From Pirellulaceae bacterium (GTDB taxonomy: Bacteria > Planctomycetota > Planctomycetia > Pirellulales > Pirellulaceae), in contig JANQLU010000014.1 in assembly GCA_028280445.1 (NCBI GenBank), positions 27,464 through 91,463 of the forward strand: DNA of 64,000 nucleotides, written 5' to 3'. A program made the translations under genes and the position numbers. Positions 1 through 9,836 of the stretch are shown here, piece after piece. Under the pieces are notes generated by a model that was not told the origin of the DNA, searched no databases, and was given only the letters and a program-made list of their open reading frames with translations. The stretch's first letter is position 1. Every line of letters begins with the position of its first letter.

Positions 1-591
1 TTGAACATCATCGAACCAGGCTTCACCTTTGGAACGCCCCCAACCTCCAAACAACATATTGACCAGTAATTCCGTTCGATTTCCCGAATTGAATCGAGTT
101 GTAATTTTCGTCCAGTCGTTGGTTCCTTTGATTGCTTTTGATTTTCCGTCGAACTGGAGTTCGTGCAGATTCATTTGGGCTCCAAATCCGCCCGTCGACG
201 TATCGAGCGCCTTGGTTTTGATCCAGCTCGTCAGCTCGTATTGTGTATTCGGTTTGACACTGACTTTAAAACTCCAGCTGGCATCCGCTCCATCGGTCGA
301 TTGAATCCGAACGCTGGTTTTGTCGTTATGGCCTGCGTCTTTGACATAACTGAAAACCGGTGAACCGCTCCAGGTTTTTTGAACCCAGCCAACCGGTTGA
401 TTGTTTTTGGCTTTAGAAAAATCCCCGTTGGCAATCAGGTTTTTTCCAACGCGACGCAGTTCGTCACTGCTGCTGTTTGATTCCTGAACACCGGTGGATG
501 TTGTTGTTTCAGAATTGGATGGCTGAAAAACAATGGAGGCGACAAACGTCAGCCCTAACACAAACGACAGAGTGATTTTTGCGTAAATCAT
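1..591 (-). CDS. Exported protein with carbohydrate-binding-like domain (C-terminus missing)
   Basis: An open minus-strand frame runs from an ATG at 589-591 off the left edge of the window, giving 197 codons without a stop. It begins MIYAKITLSFVLGLTFVAS, a signal-peptide-like segment, followed by a Ser/Thr-rich linker. From about residue 45 it reads NLIANGDFSKA and later QPVGW, with alternating beta-strand-like segments. That opening is typical of CBM4/9-like jelly-roll carbohydrate-binding domains. The catalytic or partner domain would lie beyond the window edge, so the overall function is unknown. The product is probably exported. Domain naming rests on the opening motif and fold pattern only. 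Confidence 0.7.
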   Translation of the reverse strand, partial: MIYAKITLSFVLGLTFVASIVFQPSNSETTTSTGVQESNSSSDELRRVGKNLIANGDFSKAKNNQPVGWVQKTWSGSPVFSYVKDAGHNDKTSVRIQSTDGADASWSFKVSVKPNTQYELTSWIKTKALDTSTGGFGAQMNLHELQFDGKSKAIKGTNDWTKITTRFNSGNRTELLVNMLFGGWGRSKGEAWFDDVQ

Positions 592-744
592 TTTGTTTTC
601 GAATTAAGTCGGAAAAACTGCGTCGTTAATAACGACCGTTCATATTATGAGCGAACATGAAAAAGTTTTCGAGAGTTTTTCTATTCGCAGATTGTCCAGG
701 TTCGCGAATTGGTCTGTTTTCGTTCACGAGTGGCCCGTTTTCGT

Positions 745-1665
745 TCACGGATTTTGTTGTTGACGAACTTTTCGACTGTATTTTTCGAGAGTTTTTCGTT
801 CGCGCCGTGTCAAACTTTCTTCGCCATGCTGATGAATTTTTTCGAGAATTGCATCCGCTTCGTTTTTTAATTTTTCAAACGCATCATCTGGCTTATGAAC
901 TTTCAAATTCGGTTTGCCTGCTAAACGATCCTGAACCCACTGTGTTTTGATCCAGCGGAAATTCCATTTCAGATAATGATAGACAGCGGCAAAAGCGAAA
1001 CCGGCCAGATGTGCCTCGCCAGCAATGCGACTGGAATCACTGAGCGAGTTAAAGATATCGATGCCGACCATCAAAATGCCAAGAACCCATGCTGGCATTC
1101 CGAGAACGCCCCAAATGTAGATTTTTTGTTTGGGAAAATTAAACACAAATAATCCGACAACCGCGGCGACGGCTCCGCTAGCGCCAACGGCACTTGCTGG
1201 ACTTCCTCCCATTTGAATTTTCAGCAAATTGACTAACAACCAGCCGAGACCTGATACAACGATTGCCAGCAAATAGAATTTCAGAAACTCTTCTTTGCCC
1301 AGTTTTTCCTCGACCGCCCGTCCGAGAAAAAACAGCGTGAGCATATTGAACAAGATATGGAAGATTCCAGATTTGGTACCCAACGATGCGTGGGCAAATC
1401 CGTACGTCAAAAGTTTCCAAAAATTCCAGGGCTCGCTAATGATGTTAGTATTTAGCGCCATCGTATACGACAGGAATCGAAGTGGTTTTTCGCCAGTCGC
1501 TGGGTTGGGAGGGCCAACGTGTTGTGTAAAACAATCAATGAACCACAGGGCAACATTGATAATGATGATCGTCACGATTATCGAACGACCGCCTCCGCTA
1601 CCAAAACCGAAACTCATACGTTGTTCGTAGGAGTCACGGTAATATGAACGGTCTTCGATTCCCAT
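745..1665 (-). CDS. Rhomboid family intramembrane serine protease
   Basis: This 306-residue polytopic membrane protein carries the rhomboid catalytic dyad. The nucleophile motif GASGAV has Ser at residue 163, and the second catalytic residue is His219 in GEAHLAGF. The oxyanion-side pair FHILFN (His103, Asn107) is also present. Hydrophobic segments start near residues 28, 95, 128, 158, 185 and 212. The N-terminus is Gly/Ser-rich and the C-terminus is a charged cytosolic tail of about 70 residues. Rhomboids cleave transmembrane substrates inside the bilayer; the substrate here is unknown. The ATG start has no clear Shine-Dalgarno. The gene stands alone between two other minus-strand genes. Confidence 0.93.
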   Translation of the reverse strand: MGIEDRSYYRDSYEQRMSFGFGSGGGRSIIVTIIIINVALWFIDCFTQHVGPPNPATGEKPLRFLSYTMALNTNIISEPWNFWKLLTYGFAHASLGTKSGIFHILFNMLTLFFLGRAVEEKLGKEEFLKFYLLAIVVSGLGWLLVNLLKIQMGGSPASAVGASGAVAAVVGLFVFNFPKQKIYIWGVLGMPAWVLGILMVGIDIFNSLSDSSRIAGEAHLAGFAFAAVYHYLKWNFRWIKTQWVQDRLAGKPNLKVHKPDDAFEKLKNEADAILEKIHQHGEESLTRRERKTLEKYSRKVRQQQNP

Positions 1666-1774
1666 GAGTAAACCTGTGTTGGGTAGAACTTGATTCGAAA
1701 TTTATCTTAACGATTTCGAGTTGATTGGCTAGTTCGAAGGGTTTTGCTCTGACGGCAAACACAAGCGGACCAAA

Positions 1775-1807
1775 CAAAAAACGCATCCACAAAATGTGAA
1801 TGCGTTT
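1775..1807 (-). terminator. Rho-independent terminator after the coiled-coil gene
   Basis: On the minus strand an 11-bp stem (1796-1806 pairing with 1780-1790, one mismatch) with a five-base loop is followed by a run of T (A run at 1776-1780 on the plus strand). It lies 27 nt past the stop of the 1834-3378 gene and fits as its terminator. Confidence 0.7.
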
Positions 1808-1833
1808 ACTGGTTTGCCATATTTTGCTGTCGA

Positions 1834-3378
1834 CTATTTCCGATTTTCCGCTTCTTTTTCCAACAGCATTTTGTTGTATTTTTCGAGCAGTTGGTGTTTT
1901 TGTCTGATATCCGCATACAGGTCGTTAATTCGCTGCATGGTATTTCGGACTTCCTCGTCGAGTTCCGAACGCAATGTTTCGACAGATTCGCGGTCTTTAT
2001 TCAAATTCACATTGTCACTGGACAATTCGCGAACATGTTTCTGTTTCAAATTGATTTGCGCGTTTAATAGTTCGTTGCTTTTCGTAACCAGTTTGATATT
2101 TTCCCGCCAGTCGATCGTCCGCAACTCAAGATCTGTTGTGTTTTCACGAATTTTTTGAATCCGCGCTGGAATGTCGACAATGGCACGTCGGTAAACTTCA
2201 TAGTCAATCGTAGCCACACCGCCATTGGGGTTCAGCGGTGACATTTTTACTAGGCCGTCTGCTCCTTCATCGCAGGCGCGAACACTGAAATATCCGGATT
2301 CTTTGGCTTTCAATGTGGCAACGCCGTCATCGGTTCCAGCTTTCAACGTTGGATTCACCGCCAACCCAGTATTCGGATCGATGGCTGAACGATTATTGAG
2401 AGTATTGGAATCGTCTGTATTGTCCACTTGGACTTTGATCGTTTGTTTGTCTTTTATTGTGAGGTGGTAGTATCGTTCATCTTGACCTTTGTCAAATTTT
2501 CTACCATTGCCGTTTTTTTGCAGCCAAGCATTGATATCGGTCAATTTCATTCCTTCGAATGCATAATCGTCAACCAATGACTCGTATTCGGTGTCCGTCA
2601 AGCTATCCGGTTTGGCAAACAACTCTTTAAATTTGTCACGCATTAATTTGACATGGGTATCAACATCGAAATTGATATTGGCTGGCGGATTCGCTGGATC
2701 AAATGGTTCGTCATACACCGCACGCAGCAATGAATCGGTCGGGTCAATCGGCATTTTTTCGAATACCGTCCATCGAACGGATTGCATGGCGTCGGCGTCG
2801 GTGAATGCCGCTGTGTCAGCAATGAATTGTCCTTTGGCAGTCACAGTATCATCGGCAACGTTCGTAACGAGAACGGCACCTACATAATCCGTAGCAACGC
2901 GGACCGGAGTATCTGAGTTCTTGACTGTGACCCCTTTTTCTTTGAAGACATACAACAGCATGTCGTTTTCGATCTGGCTCGAAGCACCAGGACCAAATGT
3001 AATGGTGACCGAATTGGGGCCGGCAACCGCTGGTTTGGTATTTCGCCAGACACGGCCTTGACCGGTCAACTCAATATCCAAAATCGTTTCGATTCCCAAC
3101 AGTGAATTGCGTTTCAATTCGATTTCGTCAGCATCACCATAAAGTGCTTGACGATATTTCGCTTTTTCAGTCTCGAGCTTGTCAAGTGTTTCGTTGTATT
3201 GCTTGACCCAATCGATACGCGTCCGAACTGCCGCTGACATAAAAATCACGCAGGCACCCATCGCGACGAACACAACAAACATCAGCATGACATGGAGAAT
3301 CTTTGAAGTCTTTGCACTCAAAATGCAAAAGACCAAAGCTACGATCGCAAGGAGTCCTAATACGGCATAGGTAATCAT
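1834..3378 (-). CDS. Membrane-anchored coiled-coil protein of unknown function
   Basis: I do not recognise the family. The frame is open upstream to a GTG at 3441, but the ATG at 3378 is preferred because the protein then starts directly with a hydrophobic segment (MITYAVLGLLAIVALVF). A second hydrophobic segment follows at about residues 28-48. This gives a two-helix membrane anchor in 514 residues. Next comes a large soluble region, and the last 110 residues or so are rich in charged heptads (LNLKQKHVRELSSDN, then ERNTMQR-like repeats), predicted coiled coil. The gene is monocistronic with its own terminator. A structural or scaffolding envelope role is possible but unproven. Confidence 0.75.
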   Translation of the reverse strand: MITYAVLGLLAIVALVFCILSAKTSKILHVMLMFVVFVAMGACVIFMSAAVRTRIDWVKQYNETLDKLETEKAKYRQALYGDADEIELKRNSLLGIETILDIELTGQGRVWRNTKPAVAGPNSVTITFGPGASSQIENDMLLYVFKEKGVTVKNSDTPVRVATDYVGAVLVTNVADDTVTAKGQFIADTAAFTDADAMQSVRWTVFEKMPIDPTDSLLRAVYDEPFDPANPPANINFDVDTHVKLMRDKFKELFAKPDSLTDTEYESLVDDYAFEGMKLTDINAWLQKNGNGRKFDKGQDERYYHLTIKDKQTIKVQVDNTDDSNTLNNRSAIDPNTGLAVNPTLKAGTDDGVATLKAKESGYFSVRACDEGADGLVKMSPLNPNGGVATIDYEVYRRAIVDIPARIQKIRENTTDLELRTIDWRENIKLVTKSNELLNAQINLKQKHVRELSSDNVNLNKDRESVETLRSELDEEVRNTMQRINDLYADIRQKHQLLEKYNKMLLEKEAENRK

Positions 3379-3779
3379 TGGATTGAATTGCCTCTGACAG
3401 ATGAATTCATGGATGGATTGATGACGTAATTCAACCGGCACGGTTGGGAATCGTATCCACCAATTTTAACTTGGCCATCGCACCCATATCGTCTCAAAAT
3501 CCTCATTTCCGGGGACTTTTGACAAGAAAATGATAATTTAGGGGCTTTGGGTCGTCAACGAACGCTCAGCCCGAGCCCTTGCAATTGGATTAATCGTTTA
3601 GGTCACTTGTTTCACTACGTGGATCACCGTCTCAAGTGTCAGAAACCTTCAAGGCACTCGGCCTACAATCCCGAATTTCAATACTACCGGCGTCTTCGTT
3701 CGTTCCCTCAAAGTCCCTAAATTACGAACTTTGAAGATCTTTGCCTGACCCAGTTCGTGTTGGCTATTGGAATATCAAA
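3379..3779. other. Intergenic region between divergent genes
   Basis: About 400 bases separate the divergent coiled-coil gene and the TolC-like gene, so promoters for both must lie here. I see no recognisable gene, repeat or terminator. A TTGACA-like hexamer occurs near 3518 but has no well-spaced -10 partner. Confidence 0.5.
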
Positions 3780-6764
3780 GTGAAATTCAAACTTTTTTGC
3801 CTTGTACTGATTGCAGTCGGAACAACCACCATTGTTTTGGCCTCTGGTTGTCACCGGGGATTTTATCGACGGCAGGCCGATGCCGAGGCCCAGGCACTCA
3901 TTCGTCAAAAAGCGTGCGATCCTCGCTGGAATCTGCAGGATACGACGATCAATATCGACCCTGAATCTCGGATGTTTGATCCGTTTTCCGCCGATCACCC
4001 ACCTATTCCGCCAGATGATCCAACATCACACCAACTCATGAAATGTGTGGATGGCAAAAATGGTTATCCTCATTGGCATGCCAATGGTGATACCAGCCAT
4101 GTTGAAAACCCCGAATGGCTGCAAAATTTGCCCATCAATGACAAAGGCATCGTCGAACTCGACCTAGAACGCGCATTTCGACTCGCTCAAATTCACTCCA
4201 CGGATTACCAGCAACAACGCGAGGAACTCTACCTGTCCGCGTTGGATGTCAGCCTCGACCGGTTTGGTTTTGATTCACAACTGTTCTCCGGCTTCAACTC
4301 GTTTGTGGAAAATCGTGGCGCCCTGTCTGCTGGCGGTCCAAGTACAACTTTGGAAACGGCGCTCGGCAACCAAGGCCTTCGTCTGCAGAAACTTGGCATT
4401 ACCGGTTCAACATTAGCGACCGGTTTGGCCAATACGATGATTTGGCAGTTTGCCGGACCGAATACGCAAACAGCAACGACGCTACTCGATTTTTCACTGA
4501 TCCAACCACTGCTTCGAGGTGCTGGTCGTGATCGCATTCTGGAAACGTTGACGCAATCTGAACGGACCCTGTTGGCCAATGTTCGTCAAATGGAACGTTA
4601 CCGACGCGGTTTTTATCTTCAGGTTGTGATCGGTCGGAATCCAGGTCAAGGTCCTTCGCGCGCAGGAAATTTCCTGATTCAACCTGGAACAGGTTCGGCC
4701 AATGCAGGCGGTTTTCTCGGGTTGTTGCAAACCCAGCAACAAATTCGAATTCAAGAATACAATGTCAGTTCGCTTAAAAACGTTCTGGATCAACTTCAAG
4801 AGTTTTTGGCTGCCGAACGGATTGACTCGTTGCAGGTCGCGCAAGCTCAATCACAACTTTATGGTGCACAAAACAATCTGCTCCGATTGAAAACAAATTA
4901 TCAACGTCAATTGGACGCCTTCAAGCAGAGCCTTGGTCTTCCTCCGGATCTGCCAGTGAGCATTCGTGATCCGATTCTCGATCAATTTGAATTAATTGAT
5001 GATGGAAACAACAAACGCCAGGAAGAAATCGATGGGCTAAAGATCCAATTGGGTGAAAAACTGATTGCAATTACTGAAAAAGTAAAAGCCAATCGATTCC
5101 GCGTTGACGAAAAAGAAAGTTCGTTGGACTACGGTCTGAGATGGAACCAGTCGTTGGCAAAAGACATTGCCGATCTCAAACCGTTCCTGCAAAAAATCAA
5201 ACCGCTGGTCACCAAAATCCGTGATGACGACGCTATCCGGGTCAAACAAGACTTTGATAAATTCGAATCCGTTCGCGGCGATCGAATTGCCGATCTGAAA
5301 TCATTGCGCGAGTTTATTCGCAAAACGGGTGGCAAAGAACGTTATTCGATCGACCCCAGCCTGTTGTCGGACGCAGGTCTGGATGTTCCGTACGACCCCA
5401 ACTCTGAAAGTTTTGAAAGCAATGTAGCGGTTCTCGAACGCGTTCCAGAATTGCGTGACCAATTGAAAACGTTGCTGACAAAAAACCTGGTCAAAATTGA
5501 ACAGGAATTGAAACGCCTCAACAGCGAAATCGACAAATTGAAAGATGTGAAGGCCGCCGATGTCGCAGCTCCTGATGCGGCCAAACGTCTTTACAAACAA
5601 GTCAAAGACGGACTGCTCGACATTATTCCACAACAGCTGACCGAAATCGGCAGCGTGGCACTTGAGTTGTCGTTGCTCCAGGCTCGAGCTCGGGCTGACT
5701 CGATTGAACTGCCACAAATCGAAATCGATGCCATTCAAGCGACCAAGATTGCCCGCGAATTCCGCCGCGATTGGATGAATGCCCGTGCCAGCCTCGTCGA
5801 CCAATGGCGCCAGATTGAATTTGTCGCGGATCAACTCGAAAGCCAACTGGATATCGTTGTCAGTGGTTCGGTCGGTAATTTCGGCAGCAATCCTTTTTCA
5901 CTGCGGGCTGAAACAGGAACCGTGCGGGCTGGATTTCAGTTTGATTCACCCATCAATCGTCAACAAGAACGTAATACATACCGTGAAACACTGATTCGTT
6001 ATCAACAGTCCAAACGTAGTTTCTATGAATTCGAAGACGCGATCAAAGCGAACCTTCGTGAGATCATTCGACAAATCCAATTGAATCGAATTCAATTTGA
6101 ACTGAACCGTCGAAGTGTGAAAGTTTCGATTCGGCAAGTTGAAAATGCACGGCTACGACTTGAGGAACCTGCATCGGTCAATTCAATCGGTCGAATTAAT
6201 CAGCTCGGTGCAACAACCACCCGTGACTTGACGGGCGCGATCAACCAGCTGCAGGGCGACCAGAACGCATTTTTGAATGTGTGGGTCTCGCTTGAGGTCC
6301 TGCGTCGAAACCTCGATTTTGATATGGGCACCATGCAACTGGACGATAGCGGAGCTTGGATCGATCCAGGAGAAATTGATCCATCGATCGCGCAACGTGT
6401 CGCTTTAAAGTATGGAATAGACTGCGATCCTCTGTCTGGTGAGTTAATTTTGGTTCCCGAAGGTGTTCAACCAAATATCCAGAACACTCCGGCGCCTGAA
6501 ACACCCACTCCAGCAGATCCATCCAACGGGTCCAACCCGACTGATGGATCAAATCGACTCGATCAGGGTTTACTTCAGATTGGAAAAAGCAACCAACCAA
6601 AATCCGAAGAACCGGTTAGTGATTATCGCCGTCTGATGAGCCGTTTGACTCGGCTCAAAAATCGGTCACTGCAGTCGTCCGAACCTGTGCGATCGGGCAC
6701 AAACTCTGAGCGCACCGCAGTGCTAGACCTGTCGGGATCGCAGAAAGCGATCAGACGGCGATAA
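3780..6764 (+). CDS. TolC-family outer membrane efflux lipoprotein, oversized
   Basis: This is the outer-membrane channel of the tripartite efflux system encoded with the next three genes. I chose the GTG at 3780 because it yields a compact lipoprotein signal (KFKLFCLVLIAVG then LASGC, acylated Cys at residue 24). A TTG at 3741 in the same frame adds 13 polar residues. At about 994 residues it is roughly twice the usual TolC length. OEP-type segments lie near the N-terminal third (LERAFRLAQIHSTDYQQQRE) and in the last third (QERNTYRETLIRYQQSKRS). Between them is a long charged, helical insertion of some 200-300 residues. The tail is Pro/Thr/Asn-rich. Family assignment is firm; the role of the insertion is unknown. 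Confidence 0.88.
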   Translation: MKFKLFCLVLIAVGTTTIVLASGCHRGFYRRQADAEAQALIRQKACDPRWNLQDTTINIDPESRMFDPFSADHPPIPPDDPTSHQLMKCVDGKNGYPHWHANGDTSHVENPEWLQNLPINDKGIVELDLERAFRLAQIHSTDYQQQREELYLSALDVSLDRFGFDSQLFSGFNSFVENRGALSAGGPSTTLETALGNQGLRLQKLGITGSTLATGLANTMIWQFAGPNTQTATTLLDFSLIQPLLRGAGRDRILETLTQSERTLLANVRQMERYRRGFYLQVVIGRNPGQGPSRAGNFLIQPGTGSANAGGFLGLLQTQQQIRIQEYNVSSLKNVLDQLQEFLAAERIDSLQVAQAQSQLYGAQNNLLRLKTNYQRQLDAFKQSLGLPPDLPVSIRDPILDQFELIDDGNNKRQEEIDGLKIQLGEKLIAITEKVKANRFRVDEKESSLDYGLRWNQSLAKDIADLKPFLQKIKPLVTKIRDDDAIRVKQDFDKFESVRGDRIADLKSLREFIRKTGGKERYSIDPSLLSDAGLDVPYDPNSESFESNVAVLERVPELRDQLKTLLTKNLVKIEQELKRLNSEIDKLKDVKAADVAAPDAAKRLYKQVKDGLLDIIPQQLTEIGSVALELSLLQARARADSIELPQIEIDAIQATKIAREFRRDWMNARASLVDQWRQIEFVADQLESQLDIVVSGSVGNFGSNPFSLRAETGTVRAGFQFDSPINRQQERNTYRETLIRYQQSKRSFYEFEDAIKANLREIIRQIQLNRIQFELNRRSVKVSIRQVENARLRLEEPASVNSIGRINQLGATTTRDLTGAINQLQGDQNAFLNVWVSLEVLRRNLDFDMGTMQLDDSGAWIDPGEIDPSIAQRVALKYGIDCDPLSGELILVPEGVQPNIQNTPAPETPTPADPSNGSNPTDGSNRLDQGLLQIGKSNQPKSEEPVSDYRRLMSRLTRLKNRSLQSSEPVRSGTNSERTAVLDLSGSQKAIRRR

Positions 6765-7178
6765 AATTAGTAGAATCCGAATGTCCAAATACGCGAAAAC
6801 GCCAACATTTTCGCTCGAATTGCGAATCTGACGCAACCTCCAGCGAGAGGCGGGGTTGAATTAAAGCAGCGAATGCGAATTATGCCGCCTGAATGCCCGC
6901 TGGGCAGGTCTGGTATCTTCATATTGTCGCACGAACGACGACCCGCGCCCTCCATTCCGTCAAATGTATCAACTCTTGACCATGTCAGGGCAGATTGTCG
7001 AGTTGCAACAGGAATTTCCGAAAAGCGGTTATATGCGGGTTACTGCTACGGTTGGGCGTCCTTGTGATTGCTTTTTTGACCGAATGGATTCCGAACCCGG
7101 GTTTTTGATATGCACCGATGTCAGTGCGTATTTTAGAATAGATTGGCGGTTTTTTAATCGATACTTTGTGAGATACAG
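6765..7178. other. Intergenic region inside the efflux cluster
   Basis: These 414 bases separate the TolC-like gene from the adaptor gene. Short frames exist here but none has codon use or similarity that I would call a gene. No terminator is visible. The length suggests that the adaptor-ATPase-permease genes may have their own promoter here. Confidence 0.45.
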
Positions 7179-9044
7179 ATGTTGTCAAAACACAATCCAG
7201 TTTCCATCAACAACCGAAACGGAGGCACCCTCCATTTGGTCATCATCGCCTTGATTGCCATTTTGTTGGTGGGCAGTGGAATTCTCTATGCGATGAAAGG
7301 GTCCGGACCCGACCTGATGGATCAACCCATTACAGCGGTTGTCAGCGAAGGCCGATTTGTTTCGCATGTCCTCGATCAAGGTGAAATTCAAAGTAGCGAA
7401 AACGTTGAGATTCGATGTCAGGTCGAGGCCCGCGGAGGAAATGTCACCGTTCTGTCGGTGATCCCAGAAGGGACGATTGTCGACGAAGGCGAAGTCCTGG
7501 TCGAACTCGACAAATCGTCGTTTGAGCAACAAAAACAAACTCAGGACATCGCTGTCGCCAACGCCAAAACTCGTGTGATCCAAGCGGATGCCGCTTTCAA
7601 AACAGCGGTTCAAGCCAAACGGGAATACATCGAAGGCACCTACGTCGAACAAAAAATCCAAATCGAAAACGAAAAATACACCGCAGAGCAACAATATGAG
7701 CAAGCTAAAGCTGTCGTCAAACACAGTGAAAAGCTTCAGAAAAAAGGAATTGTTACGGCTCAACAAATGAAGACCGATTTGATCGCCGTACAACAAGCCA
7801 AAAACTCGCTGGAGTTAGCCAAGAAAAAATTGTGGGTGTTGGAAAACATCACCAAAGAAAAAGAGCAAATCAAACTCGAAGCCGATATCGAAGCGGCTAA
7901 AGTCAAATTTGACAACGAAAAAGAAGCCGAAAAAGTCGAACTCGATAAATCGAAAGAAATCCAGGAACAAATCGACAACTGTACCATCCGCGCACCTAAA
8001 AACACCAAACAAGCCCAAGTTGTTTATGCCAAACAATACTCGCGCGGCGGTCAAACGGAATGGGTTCTCGAAGAAGGCGCATCGGTCCGTGAACGACAAG
8101 TGTTGATCCGCCTGCCGACTCCCAGCAAAATGGAAGTCAAAGCAGCGATTAACGAGCAAAGTATCGCGATGATCGAACCCGGAATGCCAGTCGACATCAC
8201 TGTCGACGCTCTTCCCGGCGAGCGGTTCAGAGGCGTTGTTACCAGTGTCAGCCAGTATGCCGAAAGCCAAGGATGGATGAGCAGCAGCATCCCCAAATTC
8301 CCAGTCTACATCAAAATCATCCGACCTACCGCCAAGCTCAAAGCGAACATGAACGCTTCGGTTTCCATTCGAACTCAATTGATTGAAACTTGTCTGCAAG
8401 TGCCTGTTCAATGTATCTACAGCGCTCAAGACAAACATTTTTGTTTGCTCAAAGACGGCGAAAATTCCTGGACAACCCAAGAAGTCGAAGTCGTCACCGA
8501 TAACTCGACCAACGCAGTGATCAAAGGTCTCGATCCCGGTACCGAAGTCGCGTTGAATCCAGGCGCCTACAAAGATCTGCTCGATTTGCCTGAAAACATA
8601 ACAACCGCCGACAGTGATTTGACCGAAGAAGAAAAAGCTGAGCTCGAAAGAGAAGCCAAGGCAGCCAAGGAAAAAGCACAAAAGGGTAAAAACCGCGGCA
8701 AAAAAGGCAAAGGAAAAAGCGGTGATGCCGACGCGAGACTCGATAGCTTTATGACCCGCGTTGACAAAAATGGCGACAAAGTCATCGACGCCGACGAACT
8801 CAAAGAAGCTGGCCGGATGGCTAATTTCATCAAACCTGCCGATGCCGACAAAGACGGAAAAATCACCCGCCAAGAACTGAAAACTCATTTCGAGAAAATG
8901 ATGAAACAGTACGGCGGAGGCGGTGGACGTGGAGGTCAAGGTGGTGGTGGCCGAGGCCGCGATGGCGGAGGCCGTGGAGGTCCAGGTGGTAACCGAGGCG
9001 GAGGGCCCGGTGGAGACCGAGGACGACGCGGAGGCGATGCCTAA
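7179..9044 (+). CDS. Efflux periplasmic adaptor (HlyD/MacA type) with C-terminal EF-hand pair and Gly-rich tail
   Basis: This 621-residue protein has one N-terminal membrane helix (about residues 18-39), a lipoyl-like half-motif, a long coiled-coil hairpin (about 105-270, rich in K/E/Q), then beta-barrel and membrane-proximal domains. It is therefore the membrane fusion protein that links the ATPase/permease to the outer-membrane channel. Unusually, residues 529-540 and 555-566 form two canonical EF-hand calcium loops (D-x-N-x-D...E and D-x-D-x-D...E). They follow a Lys/Gly-rich linker and are followed by a 43-residue Gly/Arg tail. The gene ends in TAA immediately followed by the ATG of the ATPase gene, so the two are translationally coupled. 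Calcium binding is inferred from the loops only. Confidence 0.9.
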   Translation: MLSKHNPVSINNRNGGTLHLVIIALIAILLVGSGILYAMKGSGPDLMDQPITAVVSEGRFVSHVLDQGEIQSSENVEIRCQVEARGGNVTVLSVIPEGTIVDEGEVLVELDKSSFEQQKQTQDIAVANAKTRVIQADAAFKTAVQAKREYIEGTYVEQKIQIENEKYTAEQQYEQAKAVVKHSEKLQKKGIVTAQQMKTDLIAVQQAKNSLELAKKKLWVLENITKEKEQIKLEADIEAAKVKFDNEKEAEKVELDKSKEIQEQIDNCTIRAPKNTKQAQVVYAKQYSRGGQTEWVLEEGASVRERQVLIRLPTPSKMEVKAAINEQSIAMIEPGMPVDITVDALPGERFRGVVTSVSQYAESQGWMSSSIPKFPVYIKIIRPTAKLKANMNASVSIRTQLIETCLQVPVQCIYSAQDKHFCLLKDGENSWTTQEVEVVTDNSTNAVIKGLDPGTEVALNPGAYKDLLDLPENITTADSDLTEEEKAELEREAKAAKEKAQKGKNRGKKGKGKSGDADARLDSFMTRVDKNGDKVIDADELKEAGRMANFIKPADADKDGKITRQELKTHFEKMMKQYGGGGGRGGQGGGGRGRDGGGRGGPGGNRGGGPGGDRGRRGGDA

Positions 9045-9821
9045 ATGCGAGAAAACGCTTGCGAAATCTCAGATCTGACTAAACACTACGTCCTTAAAAG
9101 CGAGACAGTGCGCGCCTTGCGCGGCGTCACCTTTAACGTTCCCCAAGGCGATTATGTCGCCATCATGGGTCCCTCAGGTTCGGGTAAAAGTACACTGCTG
9201 AACTTGCTCGGTTGTCTCGACCGGCCGACCAGTGGTTCATTCCGACTCGGTGACGATAACGTCGCGCAGATGAACGACAATGAACTTTCCCATATCCGCG
9301 CTTCGCGAATTGGGTTTGTTTTCCAATCTTACAACTTGATTCCACAGCTGACCGTTGTCGAAAACATCGAGGTGCCGCTGTACTATCTCGGCAAACTGAA
9401 CAAACAAACGCGCAAGCGCTGCATTGAGTTGGCCGAAATGGTGGGTCTCGGTGATCGGCTCGATCACCGCCCAACGCAGCTGTCAGGGGGCCAGCAACAA
9501 CGTGTGGCGATCGCCCGATCGATGGTCAATGATCCGTATTTTATTTTGGCTGACGAAGCGACCGGTAACCTGGATACCGTCACGACCGAAGAAATCCTCG
9601 CCATTTTTGAACGGCTCAATCAGGAAGGCCGCACGATCATTATGGTGACTCACGAAGACGAAGTTTCTGCACACGCCAAGCGGATCATCCGGCTGCGGGA
9701 CGGCCACATCCAATCCGACGTTCAAAATAAAAATCGCGTCATCGCTGGTACTGGTACGCCAGGTGCCATCCCCGCGATTCCGGCCGACGCCAATCCCGTT
9801 GCTTCACCGACCACTTCGTAG
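9045..9821 (+). CDS. ABC transporter ATP-binding protein, MacB/LolD type
   Basis: The 258-residue ATPase contains all catalytic motifs: Walker [10 protein letters not shown] (42-50), a Q-loop in [10 protein letters not shown] (about 91-100), signature LSGGQQQR (146-153), and Walker [13 protein letters not shown] (166-177). A switch His follows in VTHEDEV. The closest known types are the LolD/MacB/FtsE ATPases that power extracytoplasmic mechanotransmission rather than transport through their own helices. The last 30 residues form a Pro/Ala-rich tail absent from short LolD. It starts on the base after the adaptor stop codon, and the permease gene follows after 15 nt. Confidence 0.95.
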   Translation: MRENACEISDLTKHYVLKSETVRALRGVTFNVPQGDYVAIMGPSGSGKSTLLNLLGCLDRPTSGSFRLGDDNVAQMNDNELSHIRASRIGFVFQSYNLIPQLTVVENIEVPLYYLGKLNKQTRKRCIELAEMVGLGDRLDHRPTQLSGGQQQRVAIARSMVNDPYFILADEATGNLDTVTTEEILAIFERLNQEGRTIIMVTHEDEVSAHAKRIIRLRDGHIQSDVQNKNRVIAGTGTPGAIPAIPADANPVASPTTS

Positions 9822-9836
9822 TCAGGCTGTAATGAA

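Noticed and set aside
690..770. Direct repeat TTTTCGTTCACG at two places about 21 bases apart
   Set aside because: Only two copies, near the end of the rhomboid gene, not enough for a repeat family.
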